From Conoideocrella luteorostrata (Eukaryota > Ascomycota > Sordariomycetes > Hypocreales > Clavicipitaceae): DNA of 39,517 nt. Shown piece by piece: positions 1 through 9,100 of the stretch. The stretch's first letter is position 1; each line of letters begins with the position of its first letter. Position numbers and translations under genes: made by a program. Location of the stretch: positions 1 through 39,517 of the forward strand of contig JASWJB010000364.1 in assembly GCA_032433595.1 (NCBI GenBank). Direction: 5' to 3'. The notes under the pieces are model-generated. The model was not told where the DNA came from. It worked only from the letters and a program-made list of their open reading frames with translations, and searched no databases.

Positions 1-240
1 CAATCCGTACCATCTCAATCTTCGTGGCATCATTCGTCGCCAAATAGCGTCGTCACCAATCCAAACCATCTCAATCTTCGTGGCATCATTCGTCGCCAAA
101 TATACAAGCGTCGTCGTCACCAATCCGAACCATCTCAATCTTCGTGGTATCATTCGTCGCCAAATATACAAGCGTCGTCGTCACCAATCCGAACCATCTC
201 AATCTTCGTGGTATCATTCGTCGCCAAATATACAAGCGTC
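1..240. repeat. 64-bp tandem repeat, about four units
   Basis: Units begin at 1, 57, 121 and 185. The last three are spaced exactly 64 bp apart; the first is a shorter 56-bp version lacking the ATACAAGC segment. Each unit carries CAATCC, CCATCTCAATCTTCGTGG and CATTCGTCGCCAAATA. Copies differ at only one or a few positions, so the array is recent. It runs into the next array through the shared string GCGTCGTCA, and it may continue left of the window. Confidence 0.9.
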
Positions 241-966
241 GTCAGCGAGAAAAACTTAAAGTCTGCTTTCTCTAGGCTCTGTACCGGAGGTGAACAGCAA
301 GGAAATAAAGCCCGCTGCGTCGTCAGCGAGAAAAATTTAAAGTCTGCTTTCTCCAGGCTCTGTACCGGAGGTGAACAGCAAGGAAATGAAGCCCGCTGCG
401 TCGTCAGCGAGAAAAACTTAAAGTCTGCTTTCTCTAGGCTCTGTACCGGAGGTAAACAGCAAGGAAATGAAGCCCGCTGCGTCGTCAGCGAGAAAAACTT
501 AAAGTCTGCTTTCTCCAGGCTCTGTACCGGAGGTGAACAGCAAGGAAATGAAGCCCGCTGCGTCGTCAGCGAGAAAAACTTAAAGTCTGCTTTCTCCAGG
601 CTCTGTACCGGAGGTGAACAGCAAGGAAATGAAGCCCGCTGCGTCGTCAGCGAGAAAAATTTAAAGTCTGCTTTCTCCAGGCTCTGTACCGGAGGTGAAC
701 AGCAAGGAAATAAAGCCCGCTGCGTCGTCAGCGAGAAAAACTTAAAGTCTGCTTTCTCCAGGCTCTGTACCGGAGGTGAACAGCAAGGAAATAAAGCCCG
801 CTGCGTTGTCAGCGAGAAAAACTTAAAGTCTGCTTTCTCCAGGCTCTGTACCGGAGGTGAACAGCAAGGAAATGAAGCCCGCTGCGTCGTCAGCGAGAAA
901 AGCTTAAAGTCTGCTTTCTCCAGGCTCTGTACCGGAGGTGAACAGCAAGGAAATGAAGCCCGCTGC
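238..966. repeat. 81-bp minisatellite, nine units
   Basis: Nine head-to-tail copies of an 81-bp unit (GTCGTCAGCGAGAAAAAC to GAAGCCCGCTGC), almost identical and with no spacers. Because 81 is a multiple of three, one frame stays open throughout and reads as a 27-residue repeat (VVSEKNLKSAFSRLC then TGGEQQGNEARC). Variation is limited to a few sites, such as N/S, E/K and silent T/C changes. No ATG start, signal peptide or splice context supports translation, so I treat it as a VNTR rather than a gene. Confidence 0.93.
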
Positions 967-1027
967 GTCGTCTTTTCAGAATACGAGAAACATTCAGTGA
1001 AAGTGAAGTACTAAAATTCTCCGACCT

Positions 1028-1204
1028 TTGGGCAAAAACAGAACAACAACATGCGCAGACCGGGCGTACGATATTATGGGTTCAGCTTTGATCGCAGCTT
1101 GCAATCCAAGCTGGGGGGGTGTGTCACAGGAAAATATGAGCCTATTTAAGGGTCATAACTACACATTAAAAGTGGCCTCTGGCTACGCCATTTTTTGTGT
1201 GACA
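1028..1204 (+). repeat. Left arm of a ~180-bp inverted repeat
   Basis: This segment, from GGCAAAAAC through a GCTTTGATCGCAGCTTGCAA block and ending in MITE copy A, returns in inverted orientation at about 3,685-3,862. The two arms are diverged but clearly homologous over their whole length. They enclose about 2.5 kb holding the zinc-knuckle fragment and the nested insertions. I see no target-site duplication outside the arms, so whether this was one large terminal-inverted-repeat element or an inverted segmental duplication is open. Confidence 0.7.
1122..1204 (+). mobile_element. MITE copy A, 83 bp, TGTCACA termini
   Basis: It starts TGTCACAGGAAAATATGAG and ends TTTTTTGTGTGACA, giving imperfect inverted ends TGTCACA. 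The interior carries GCCTATTTAAGGGTCATAACT and AAGTGGCCTCTGGCTACGCC. The right edge abuts the zinc-knuckle coding fragment exactly. The flanks do not form a duplication, so this copy is probably chimeric, joined by recombination between MITEs. Confidence 0.75.
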
Positions 1205-1832
1205 ATCTCTTCACGACTCTTGGGCCAAGACTCGACCTCACGGGGTCGCTTAGGCTTATCCGAGAATCGGTAAGAGATTGTATACTTCTTGCCAGTATGA
1301 CCTTGGATATCCATGTTCGTGAAGACATTGACAAGTTGACGTTCTGTGGCAATAAGCCAAAGGTTAATACCTTTATCAATAAACATAGCCTAGAGCTGAT
1401 AATAATTTACATCCCCCGCAACCGCCTTGATGTACTCTTGCACTCCCTCTTTGGCGTCATCGACATCACATTCCAGAGCTGCAGTTTTGATTTTGGCGAG
1501 AGCATCATCTGGACTGAGATCCGCGATATGATCCCGATTGATCACACGGGCATTCTCACAATTTTTTCTCATGTGTCCTTCTTGACCACAATTTTCACAA
1601 GTCATTGGTGGCTTGTCAGGGCAGTCGCGAACCATATGGCCTTCCTTCTTGCAGTAGCGACATGTGTTGTCTCGTGGGGTAGGGCATTCAGCAGCACGAT
1701 GTCCGGCCTCGTTACAATTGAAACACTTGTCATTTTCGGAGGCCTCATTGCCGTCTCCAACATGTTGATTTGGGTAGTTCGCCTCCTCATGACCTTCCTG
1801 ACTGCATGCCGTGCAGGTGACGGTAGGTTGGG
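1205..1832 (-). pseudogene. Broken CCHC zinc-knuckle (Gis2/CNBP-like) gene fragment
   Basis: Read on the minus strand, it carries four CX2CX4HX4C zinc knuckles followed by the alpha-helical tail typical of fungal Gis2/CNBP-like single-strand nucleic-acid-binding proteins (VFTNMDIQGHTGKKYTISYR, RFSDKPKRPREVESWP). It is not functional. Knuckle 1 reads CTACSQEGHEEANY with the last Cys changed to Tyr. An in-frame TAG at 1,390-1,392 replaces a Gln expected from family pattern, a CAG-to-TAG change. Both ends are cut by MITEs: copy A removes the C-terminus after WPKSREEI and copy B removes the N-terminus. An apparent ATG at 1,875 lies in a solo LTR and is not the real start. The family call is firm and the decay is visible; that RIP caused it is inference. 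Confidence 0.85.
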
Positions 1833-1851
1833 TGTCACAGGAAAATATGAG

Positions 1852-2062
1852 TGTTGGAATCTTGGCGCCAAGCACACAACAGAGAGCACAAGACGAGTCA
1901 CGTGGTCACCTTTCGGCCACCCACCCTATTTATACGAGCATCGTAGGCTTCGTATCTTGACTTGTTTTTCCCCTCTTAGATAGACCTGACTATTATTGAA
2001 TATATTGTATTTTGATGCATTTGATCTAGATCAACTTGCACAACACCCCTGTGCAACCCACA
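1852..2062. mobile_element. Solo LTR 1 (211 bp)
   Basis: Begins TGTTGGAAT and ends GTGCAACCCACA (TG...CA). It is flanked by the 5-bp duplication ATGAG (1,847-1,851 and 2,063-2,067), as expected for LTR-retrotransposon integration followed by LTR-LTR recombination. It contains CACGTGGTCACC and a TATTTATA box-like stretch. It is the same family as LTR 2 but clearly diverged. The TGTTGGAAT start is common among Ty1/copia LTRs; that assignment is inference. Confidence 0.88.
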
Positions 2063-2087
2063 ATGAGCCTATTTAAGGGTCATAACT

Positions 2088-2289
2088 TGTTGGAATGCCG
2101 CCAAGCACAATAGGAAGCACGGAGCCTATCACGTGGTCACCTTTAAGCCACGATATTTATACGCCGATATCGTGCCTTCCACGATGACTTCTTTTCTTCT
2201 TTCTTAGATAACCTACTTGACTTATTGAATATATTCTATTTTGAAGCAGTTGATCTAGATCACCTGTTGCACACCCTGTGCAACCCACA
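2088..2289. mobile_element. Solo LTR 2 (202 bp)
   Basis: Begins TGTTGGAATGCCGCC and ends GTGCAACCCACA. It is flanked by the 5-bp duplication TAACT (2,083-2,087 and 2,290-2,294). It is homologous to solo LTR 1, which sits only about 25 bp away in the same MITE. The different duplications show two independent integrations. Confidence 0.88.
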
Positions 2290-2304
2290 TAACTACACGT
2301 GAAA

Positions 2305-2519
2305 TGTCAAGAATAAGCTGCTTACGAAGCTGCTGACGAAGGTGGCAAATGGTGGCAAATGCTGACAATTAGTTGATTTCAAAGCTGCTTATCAATTCAA
2401 TGATTACGAATGCATAGATAGAATTCATCTATAACAAGAGGTCTAATTCCTCGTCAATTAGATAGAATTCAAGGACAATTCCACTGCCTAGGTCTTCCAT
2501 AGCTGCTCACTTCGTGACA
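2305..2519. mobile_element. MITE, 215 bp, TGTCA termini, TSD TGAAA
   Basis: Starts TGTCAAGAA and ends TTCGTGACA (imperfect inverted ends), with the 5-bp duplication TGAAA at 2,300-2,304 and 2,520-2,524. Its last ~75 bp (GTCAATTAGATAGAATTCAA through TAGCTGCTCAC) closely match the right end of the element at 18,899-19,253, so the two belong to one family. It has no coding capacity. Confidence 0.82.
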
Positions 2520-2563
2520 TGAAAAGTGGCCTCTGGCTACGCCATTTTTTGTGTGACATTGGG

Positions 2564-3684
2564 CCCAGTAGCTACTTAGTTCAACATTGGCGTGGCAACG
2601 CTCCATAGTGAGAACATAGAATTATCAACCCTCATTTTGGACCATACCTCTGGCCAGGATCAACACCTCCTACACTGAGTAGTCTTAGGACTCCGTACTA
2701 CCACTTAGGTGCAGGAGTAGCTACGACCGCTCACGTGCGCACCTTACAATTGGCTCTGGGAATACTTATATTTTGCATGGGGATATATAAATTTTTGCAT
2801 GTATTCTAAAGGATAGCTTATCAAACAGTGCCGTCGTGTACGATCTATTTTTGGATGGAATATTTAAATTTAACTAGTATGTACGGAGTACGCGCTGGCG
2901 AAATTGCGCAGAGCTATCAGAGCCGCTACCCAACTCACTTCGCGTCATTTGGGCCACGGACATGGTGAGTTGTAACATGTACCCCCTCTGTATCCTTAAA
3001 TTCTACAGTGACGTGCTCTTTCGGATGCCCGTGTTGGATTACACGGGTGTGTGTGGACCGGATGCGTGGATACACGGGCTGAGCCAGAAAGGTTACGTGG
3101 CATCTGGGCCTAAGGCAGGAATTCAGGACGGAAGTGTCTCAGATTATAGGGGTATTTATAGGGGGATTTGGACGAGGCCGTCAGACGGGGGATTCTGCAT
3201 CCATCATCTCAGTAACACAGCTGGTCCCAACAATGCAAACAAATTTGAACCTCTCCTATCAAATCCAACAGCCCGTCCCCCCCATGGAACGAAGATCTAT
3301 GCGAATGTCAATGACTAAGTAGAAAGGAATGCTAATAGTGAAGACATACACAATTTCGGCTTGCTCGACACCACGCTTTTCAAGTCCGCGGCTCTCGTAG
3401 TGCTGACGCACAAGTTGTTCGGCCTCAGGTCGGCGCCCATCCTTTGAATGGTGCGTACTATACCTCCACTTGATTGACCGTAGAGCCCTGAGGATCTGAG
3501 TGGCTCTAAATCAATGTTGGGTGAATCCATTCCTGCCTGCGGCCACAGCTTGACCATCACGGATAGCGCATCCTCGAGAAAACCGAGGTCACAAGCAGGA
3601 GTATTTCGCTCCACGCGTGGCTATTGTTTCAAAGTTGTTTCATTCTGACTGGGTGTTTCGACAATTTTGCGGCTACAGGCCTGG
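2564..3684. other. Interior of the inverted repeat, no convincing gene
   Basis: Two open frames cover part of this stretch (about 2,962-3,318 plus and 3,315-3,614 minus). Neither has a recognisable domain, a supported start or splice context. The minus-strand frame (with LYGQSSGGIVRTIQRMG) has a protein-like composition and could be a gene scrap, but I cannot name a family. TACGGAGTA-type motifs occur at 2,690 and 2,882. Confidence 0.5.
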
Positions 3685-3862
3685 TGTCACACAAAAAATG
3701 GCGTAGCCAGAGACCACTTTTCATGTGTAGTTAGGCTCATATTTTCCTGTGACATACCCCCCAAGCTTGGATTGCAAGCTGCGATCAAAGCTGAACCCAT
3801 AATGTTGCGCGCCTGGTCTGCGAATACCGCGCATGTTCTCGTTCGGTTTTTGCCCTTATAGT
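3685..3862 (-). repeat. Right arm of inverted repeat with MITE copy C
   Basis: Reverse complement of the 1,028-1,204 segment. MITE copy C occupies 3,685-3,754 (TGTCACACAAAAAATGGC to TTTTCCTGTGACA) and lacks about 13 bp of the interior seen in copy A. The outer part matches the GCAATCCAAGCTTGG and TTCAGCTTTGATCGCAGC blocks of the left arm. Confidence 0.75.
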
Positions 3863-3915
3863 GGGCTAGGTGACCCTCGCGGGCATGGTGGATCTGCGAC
3901 TAGGCTCTTGTTGCA

Positions 3916-4040
3916 CTAGTACAGTGGACTCTTTCTGGTTAATCTAGCTGAAACTCCGAAAAAGCTGCCAAATCTGGGGTTCGAATCTTGCACAAAAAAT
4001 GGCATGGCCCAGAGGCCACCTTTCGTGCGTGTTATCACCC
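3916..4040. mobile_element. Pol III-like boxes joined to a diverged MITE end
   Basis: CTAGTACAGTGGA (3,916-3,928) resembles a tRNA A box. GGTTCGAATC (3,978-3,987) matches a B box at a tRNA-like spacing. I could not fold acceptable acceptor or T stems, so it is not a convincing tRNA; a degenerate tRNA-derived SINE is possible. Directly downstream, 3,990-4,040 is a diverged inverted copy of the MITE (CACAAAAAATGGC, CAGAGGCCACCTTT). Confidence 0.35.
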
Positions 4041-4303
4041 CTTATATACCGTGCAACAGAACTCAAGGGGTGTAGTCTATGTAGCAATTTTGGCACCAGG
4101 AAGTTACAGGGCGTTTGCCAACTAGGCCACGGACCCTCCCGGGCTCATAACTCTTGCACAAGAATCGCATTCAAGGGTTCTGATTGGATGATATTGGTAG
4201 GCATAGATGATTGAATTGATGATGATGATGCTGAGAGGGGTTCCCCTCTTCTGCTAGAGAAAAGTGGCGCGCGCTCCACCCTAGCGGTATCCGAGCATAC
4301 TAG

Positions 4304-4902
4304 CTACTCTACTAGTACGCGTGCGTGCACTGCAACGCCGCCATGGGCGTACTCGGCACCGCCCCAATATTGAGCTTCACAGCGCCAGCAATGACAACGA
4401 TGGCCAACACCGCGACACCTATCCATATGAGCCGACGTGTTCGGGATGGGGATATTTTTCTCTCGATGTCGTGCTGTGTGCCAGAATGGTAGAGGGGAGG
4501 GAATCTTCTCGTTACGCCCGTTGCGTTGTGGGTTCCCACTGCGGCTCGGGTCAGTAGCGGCTCCAGTAAGGAATCGGGCGGGTCGACGACCCAGAGCATT
4601 ATGCTGCCAATGTAGAATTGCGCGGGGCACAATGTCAAACGCCACGGAAGCCATGCCCTAGGCTCGTCTTGGACCGAAGGGTTGACACAGCGATGACAGG
4701 CCAGGGTGCTGGGTATTTTGCTGCTGGGATAAGTTTGGTTCCGGCTAAATTCCGCCCCCTCCCCCGGCCCTTCTCTCTCTTTCTTTTCTTTTGCTGGCAC
4801 CAATGTCATGCTGAGTCTTCGTTCCGTACGGAGTACATGCGTCCGCTTATAGCCTTCTTTTGCCGACCTGGTCAGGTAGATACAGGACTGTTCCTTTGTC
4901 AC
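4304..4902 (-). pseudogene. Possible gene scrap with one transmembrane helix
   Basis: A minus-strand open frame of up to 196 codons. Near its end is a basic-flanked hydrophobic stretch, RRLIWIGVAVLAIVVIAGAV, preceded by PPLYHSGTQHDIERK. A short cytosolic, Pro/Ser/basic region followed by one helix is the usual layout at the start of fungal type II membrane proteins (for example lectin-like surface proteins). The open frame ends shortly after the helix and no extracellular domain follows in any nearby frame. The long N-terminal part shows nothing family-like. I would not treat it as a working gene. Confidence 0.25.
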
Positions 4903-5807
4903 AGGCTATATAAAATGCATTATTCACGCTATTAGTGTGGAGCTTCACCTTTTGCTGAATTTTGTGACATCCTTTAACATCATCGCTCTTGCATTTTAAA
5001 CGCGTTTATTCCATGCGACAACCAGGGCCTTCGAATCCTGAGTTCTAAATCCTGTGATCGATGCATCACTTATCAAAATCATGTTAGGAATAGCGTTCCA
5101 GCTTGAAAACTGTGGCACGACGCGGAGATGGTAACGAGTCACTACTCCGCCCATTACAGCCTAGCCACTGCCATGTACTTGAAATTTTGATCGTATGGTG
5201 CTTAAGCTAGTTGTATGATGCTGGTATCTAGGATTTTGGTATTGTGACAGGTCAACAGGTCCCAAATGTACGCTACAAGTTCTGACTATCCGTGGATATT
5301 GTTGCGTTATGTGTCTTTACATAGATATGTGGTAAAGGAGCAACTTGGCAACAGTGGAAATCGGCAGGAATAGATGGATTTGATGAAGAGACTGAAGAGT
5401 GATGAATTCTGACAATGATGAATACAATAATTGATGATGATGATCTGATTGCTCAATCCCTCCTCTGAGGAGCACCGTAACCCTTCTATATGGTCCTCCA
5501 GCGACCGGCACATTTCCTGGAATTTAGTGGCCTCAGGCAGCCATCCCGGTGCATTATGCCACCTTTCCACTTATCGTACGATACTAGCTAATACGAGGCA
5601 TCGGTCATTTCCAAAGGTGCCACTCTAATCTCAACAGATATGGTGGCTCGAGGATGCGTTAAACGTTATATATAAAGTTTAAAAGGGGTTTCCTTCTGTC
5701 TGATTTTCTTCTTGGCTTCACTAAATAGCGCCACTATGCCACATCCCCTATTCCTCATGTTGGAGTGCACGCCGCTGGCCTCCTGGACGCGCACCGCCCG
5801 CCAGCAC
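4903..5807. other. Intergenic, no gene seen
   Basis: No ORF with protein-like composition. A low-complexity GATGAT/TGATGA-rich patch lies at about 5,370-5,450. It resembles ends of fungal LTRs in composition, but I could not find TG...CA borders or a target duplication. Confidence 0.5.
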
Positions 5808-5848
5808 TGTCAACAGGAAATACGAGCCTATTTAAGGGCCATAACTGA
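5808..5848 (+). mobile_element. MITE fragment (copy D)
   Basis: TGTCAACAGGAAATACGAG followed by CCTATTTAAGGGCCATAACT matches the left half of MITE copies A and B with several substitutions. The right half is missing; sequence diverges after CATAACT. Confidence 0.65.
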
Positions 5849-5893
5849 ATATGAAAATAGAAAGATTGCTTAGAGCATGCGGTTATAGATTGA

Positions 5894-6000
5894 ATGTTAT
5901 CGGACGTGCGACAGAGCAAATTTGATGGAAACGAGATGATTATTGCTTGGGAACCAACAGCAAGGGATGTGCAGTCAATTTCATTATAGTAAAAGAGGTC
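5894..6000 (+). repeat. 107-bp direct repeat, left copy (LysM-gene piece)
   Basis: Near-identical to 13,534-13,640/13,650 at the front of the LysM pseudogene, from ATGTTATCGGACGTGCGACA to AAAAGAGGTC. Homology then resumes with CCACGTCCCGCAA, skipping 58 nt present in the right copy. It carries the same in-frame TAG (5,987-5,989) plus an extra adjacent TAA (5,990-5,992), where the right copy has CAA. The two copies bracket the helicase gene and the retroelement fragment. Confidence 0.88.
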
Positions 6001-6125
6001 CCACGTCCCGCAATATGCCTCGGTCTAAAAAATTGATGATGGCCTCATCATCAGAATAAAGGTAAATACAAGAAAGTAAATTTACATTATTAATCTCCCA
6101 ATTATCCCCATCATCTCCATCAGTC

Positions 6126-9100
6126 TCACCACTGGTTGACACATCCATCACCACCTGCGTCCTGAGTTTCGGTCTGGTTAGACCTTGCCCAAGTATCGTC
6201 AGCCGCGTTCACAGCAATATCATCGTCAGGTTTCGGACTCTGCGAAAGCATCGCATTGCCTTGTTCCCGTCCAGAAACACCTTTAGGCACGTCAAAGGAA
6301 ACTGGCAGTCGATCTGTCCGAGAGGTTTGTTGCTTTGGCTTTGGCTTTGGCTTTGATGCTCGGAAACGAACCGCCTTCTGCTTCTTCTGACGGGTTCCCT
6401 TTTCAATGCCAGCGACAGGTTTGAACGGGTTCCGAAGCAAGGAATCGACTGGTCGATGCGGCGCTTCGAAAATGTCGGACGCATATGGGAACTCAGTATT
6501 CGCATCACACTTTCTTCCGCAATGACCTCGATATAGTGCTGGTCGTTCAATACAGATAAGACATTCAACTTGCTCTGGACAAGTTTCGCCAAAATGCCCA
6601 AAGTTCTGACAGTGAAAACAAAACTTGTCGGCATTTTCCACATGGAATAATCCGCCTACCGCTTTGACGTACTCCATGTAGTCCTGGAAAATATTGGCTT
6701 GACTAGTCAGGAGCTCCTTATTTCCGATTGTTATATGGCCCATTTTTGCTCGGGATAAAGCAACATTAATACGGGCCAAATCGCGGGTAAATCCGATTCT
6801 GGAAGATCGTACAAGCGAAAAGATAACAAATTCCGCCTCAGCACCTGCGGAATCATCCACTGTGCGAACTGAAACGAGGTCTGGATGCATCTCATGATCA
6901 GAAATCTCATCAATATACGATTGAATAAGATATTTCTGTTGCTTATACGGTGTCACGATTAGAACTTGCCCCGCGCGTATCGGGTTACGCTGAGATCTTA
7001 AATCTTCGCTTCGGGGAAGTTGCAAATCCTGGACCACAAACCTCGCGATTTCTGCGGCCAGACGAGCTTCGGATTCGTTGGTATACGAATTTCCAACGCG
7101 AGTTTCATTTGAATCGATGGTCATGATCAGATGATTGCCTTGTAGTCCGGGTGTGATGCCCAACATCCAATCATGAACTTTCCTCGAAGCTGGAGTGCCT
7201 TCTTGTTTAACAATTGCCATGCGACCTTGGTAGATGCGTGCTGCGACAAAGCCAGCAACGTTCCCTTCAGCGCGATGGTTATGAATCAGCCTAACCGTTG
7301 CTGCATTCATATATTCTACACGGCGGAGCAAGCTCGTTCCAGTCTGATCAAAGATTTGAGCATAAACCAATCGGTTCTCGCCAAAGGACACGTCAATCTT
7401 GGCATCATGGGTAGGATCAATTGGTGGGAACTGAAGATGATCGCCGGCGTAAATCGTGGGAATTCCAGGCCACTTGCTTTCTGGAATCAATGCAACAGGT
7501 TCTGCAAAGCGTCCAGCCTCATCGACCACCTTCAACTGAGGAGTGAACTTTGGATGATGGTTGGCGATTTCTGCGGCAACCACCGCGGTGCAAAAAACAG
7601 CATCTTGTTCAGAAAGTACCTTCTCCATCAGTTTATTTGCGTCCTCCATAGCCTGTGCTTTGACGGCGGCCCATTCGGCTGGATCGGAGGCTCTGACGGC
7701 AATGCCATGTTGGATATTGGGCCACTCGTTTCCGTGGAGAAAGCTTTTGCACTTATTCGACCATGACCTGGGATCAGATGTCGGGTTGCGTTGGGCATCC
7801 ATTTCGACGATTTCCCGGTTGATGTGAGCCTCCAAAAGTTTTGTTGCATGGAAACGATCTTTGGACATCTCCAGTAACGTTGGTTTCCGAGCTTCTTGTG
7901 TAAACAGTGCGTCCAGCTCACGCTTCCTCGAGTACGCTCGAAGGCAAGTTTTGCCATAGGGGGGGGCTGCAAACCGTTCCAATGCATCGTCCGCTTGGTT
8001 GTTTTGAGCTGCGACCCACAAGACAGTATTGACGCCGGACAGAGTAACGTTGGTTGGGGCTGGCTGGTGTTCAATTCGTTCCTCCCATCCAATGTCTTTC
8101 ACGGAACCGAGTTCTCTTTCGAGGATTGTCTTCTTGGGTTCTGTGGTAGCCGTGACGTTCTGGACAGCCACCGCTTGGCTATCATGAAACCCATCCTTCC
8201 AACCTTCAGCTGATAGATACCCGCCGGTGCAAACTGCGTCTGCGACTTCAAGACAGAATCCTGTTTTTCCCGCTCCTGGGCAACCTGACAGGAAGACCAT
8301 GCCCGCAGGGGTGTCCCGGAGTGCGTTCATGGCTTCTTTGAGAGGTCCAGAGAATTTGCCTGTCTGAAATCGTTCAAGTAACTTGGGGTAACACTTCAAT
8401 AGGTTACGACGACAGAAGGATGGGAGTGTAGTGAAGTTCCGAAGAAAAGCGAACGCGAAGTAAGGGATCGACTCTTTCTTCAAACCATTCAAGTCCCGAA
8501 TAGCTGCACACGCGTATTTAGCTGTGGTTTCGTCTTCTCTGCACCAGATAAACCCAGGGATTGTGTTAGATGCATCATTCAAAAGCGAATTGATCATCCT
8601 GGTTAGACTTCCCTCCAATTTCAACGCTGGGAATTCCACCCTCAAGTGAACAGGTTGGAAAGAACGGGGCCATCCTGGTTGTAATGGGCTAGCGACAACG
8701 AAAAGGATCAGATCAGTCACGATACCCCGAGGTTGTGCAATGCGATATCCTTTGAAGGGTTCGCCGACAGCTGACTCAGAGTGCTTCAAACTTGGGATGT
8801 TCTTCTGCGAGGAGACCCAGCTCAAAATGGTTTTAAGCAGAGTGTCATCTTTATTGGCAATGGGCCACCAACGCTCTGCGATGCTCAGAGCGAATGTTCC
8901 ACAGATTTCATCCTCAGTTGCGTCGGGAGAAGATTCGCGAAACTTTTGGGGTACATCTCCAGGAGCGACATATTCCACGATAATTTTCGCTGCGTCCTGG
9001 ACAAAGGATTGAAACATCACCGCAGTATGATCAAAATCATCCTCATCGTCGGTGGACGGTTCTTGTTCCATTCGTCCAGCGTCATCCATGACATTAGATC

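Larger units (their letters stand above)
1833..2558 (+). mobile_element. MITE copy B, split by three later insertions
   Basis: The same MITE as copy A, starting TGTCACAGG at 1,833 and ending TGTGTGACA at 2,558. It is bounded by a 5-bp target duplication TTGGG (1,828-1,832 and 2,559-2,563). Three elements are nested inside it: two solo LTRs and a 215-bp MITE of another subfamily. Removing them with one copy of each duplication restores an element collinear with copy A. Confidence 0.85.

Noticed and set aside
1..966. CRISPR-like array
   Set aside because: Units are contiguous with no unique spacers, and the genome is eukaryotic.
208..1014. 268-codon open frame through the minisatellite as a gene
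   Set aside because: Starts at GTG, has no ATG, signal peptide or flanking coding signal, and the open frame follows simply from the 81-bp period.
1195..1983. 262-codon plus-strand ORF
   Set aside because: It is the complementary shadow of the zinc-knuckle fragment and runs into a MITE and a solo LTR.
3315..3614. 99-codon minus-strand ORF with SSGGIVRTIQRMG
   Set aside because: Protein-like composition, but no family could be named and the start is a GTG. Left as a possible scrap within the repeat nest.
5020..5050. TTCGAATCC as a tRNA B box
   Set aside because: No A box at the right distance and no cloverleaf could be drawn.
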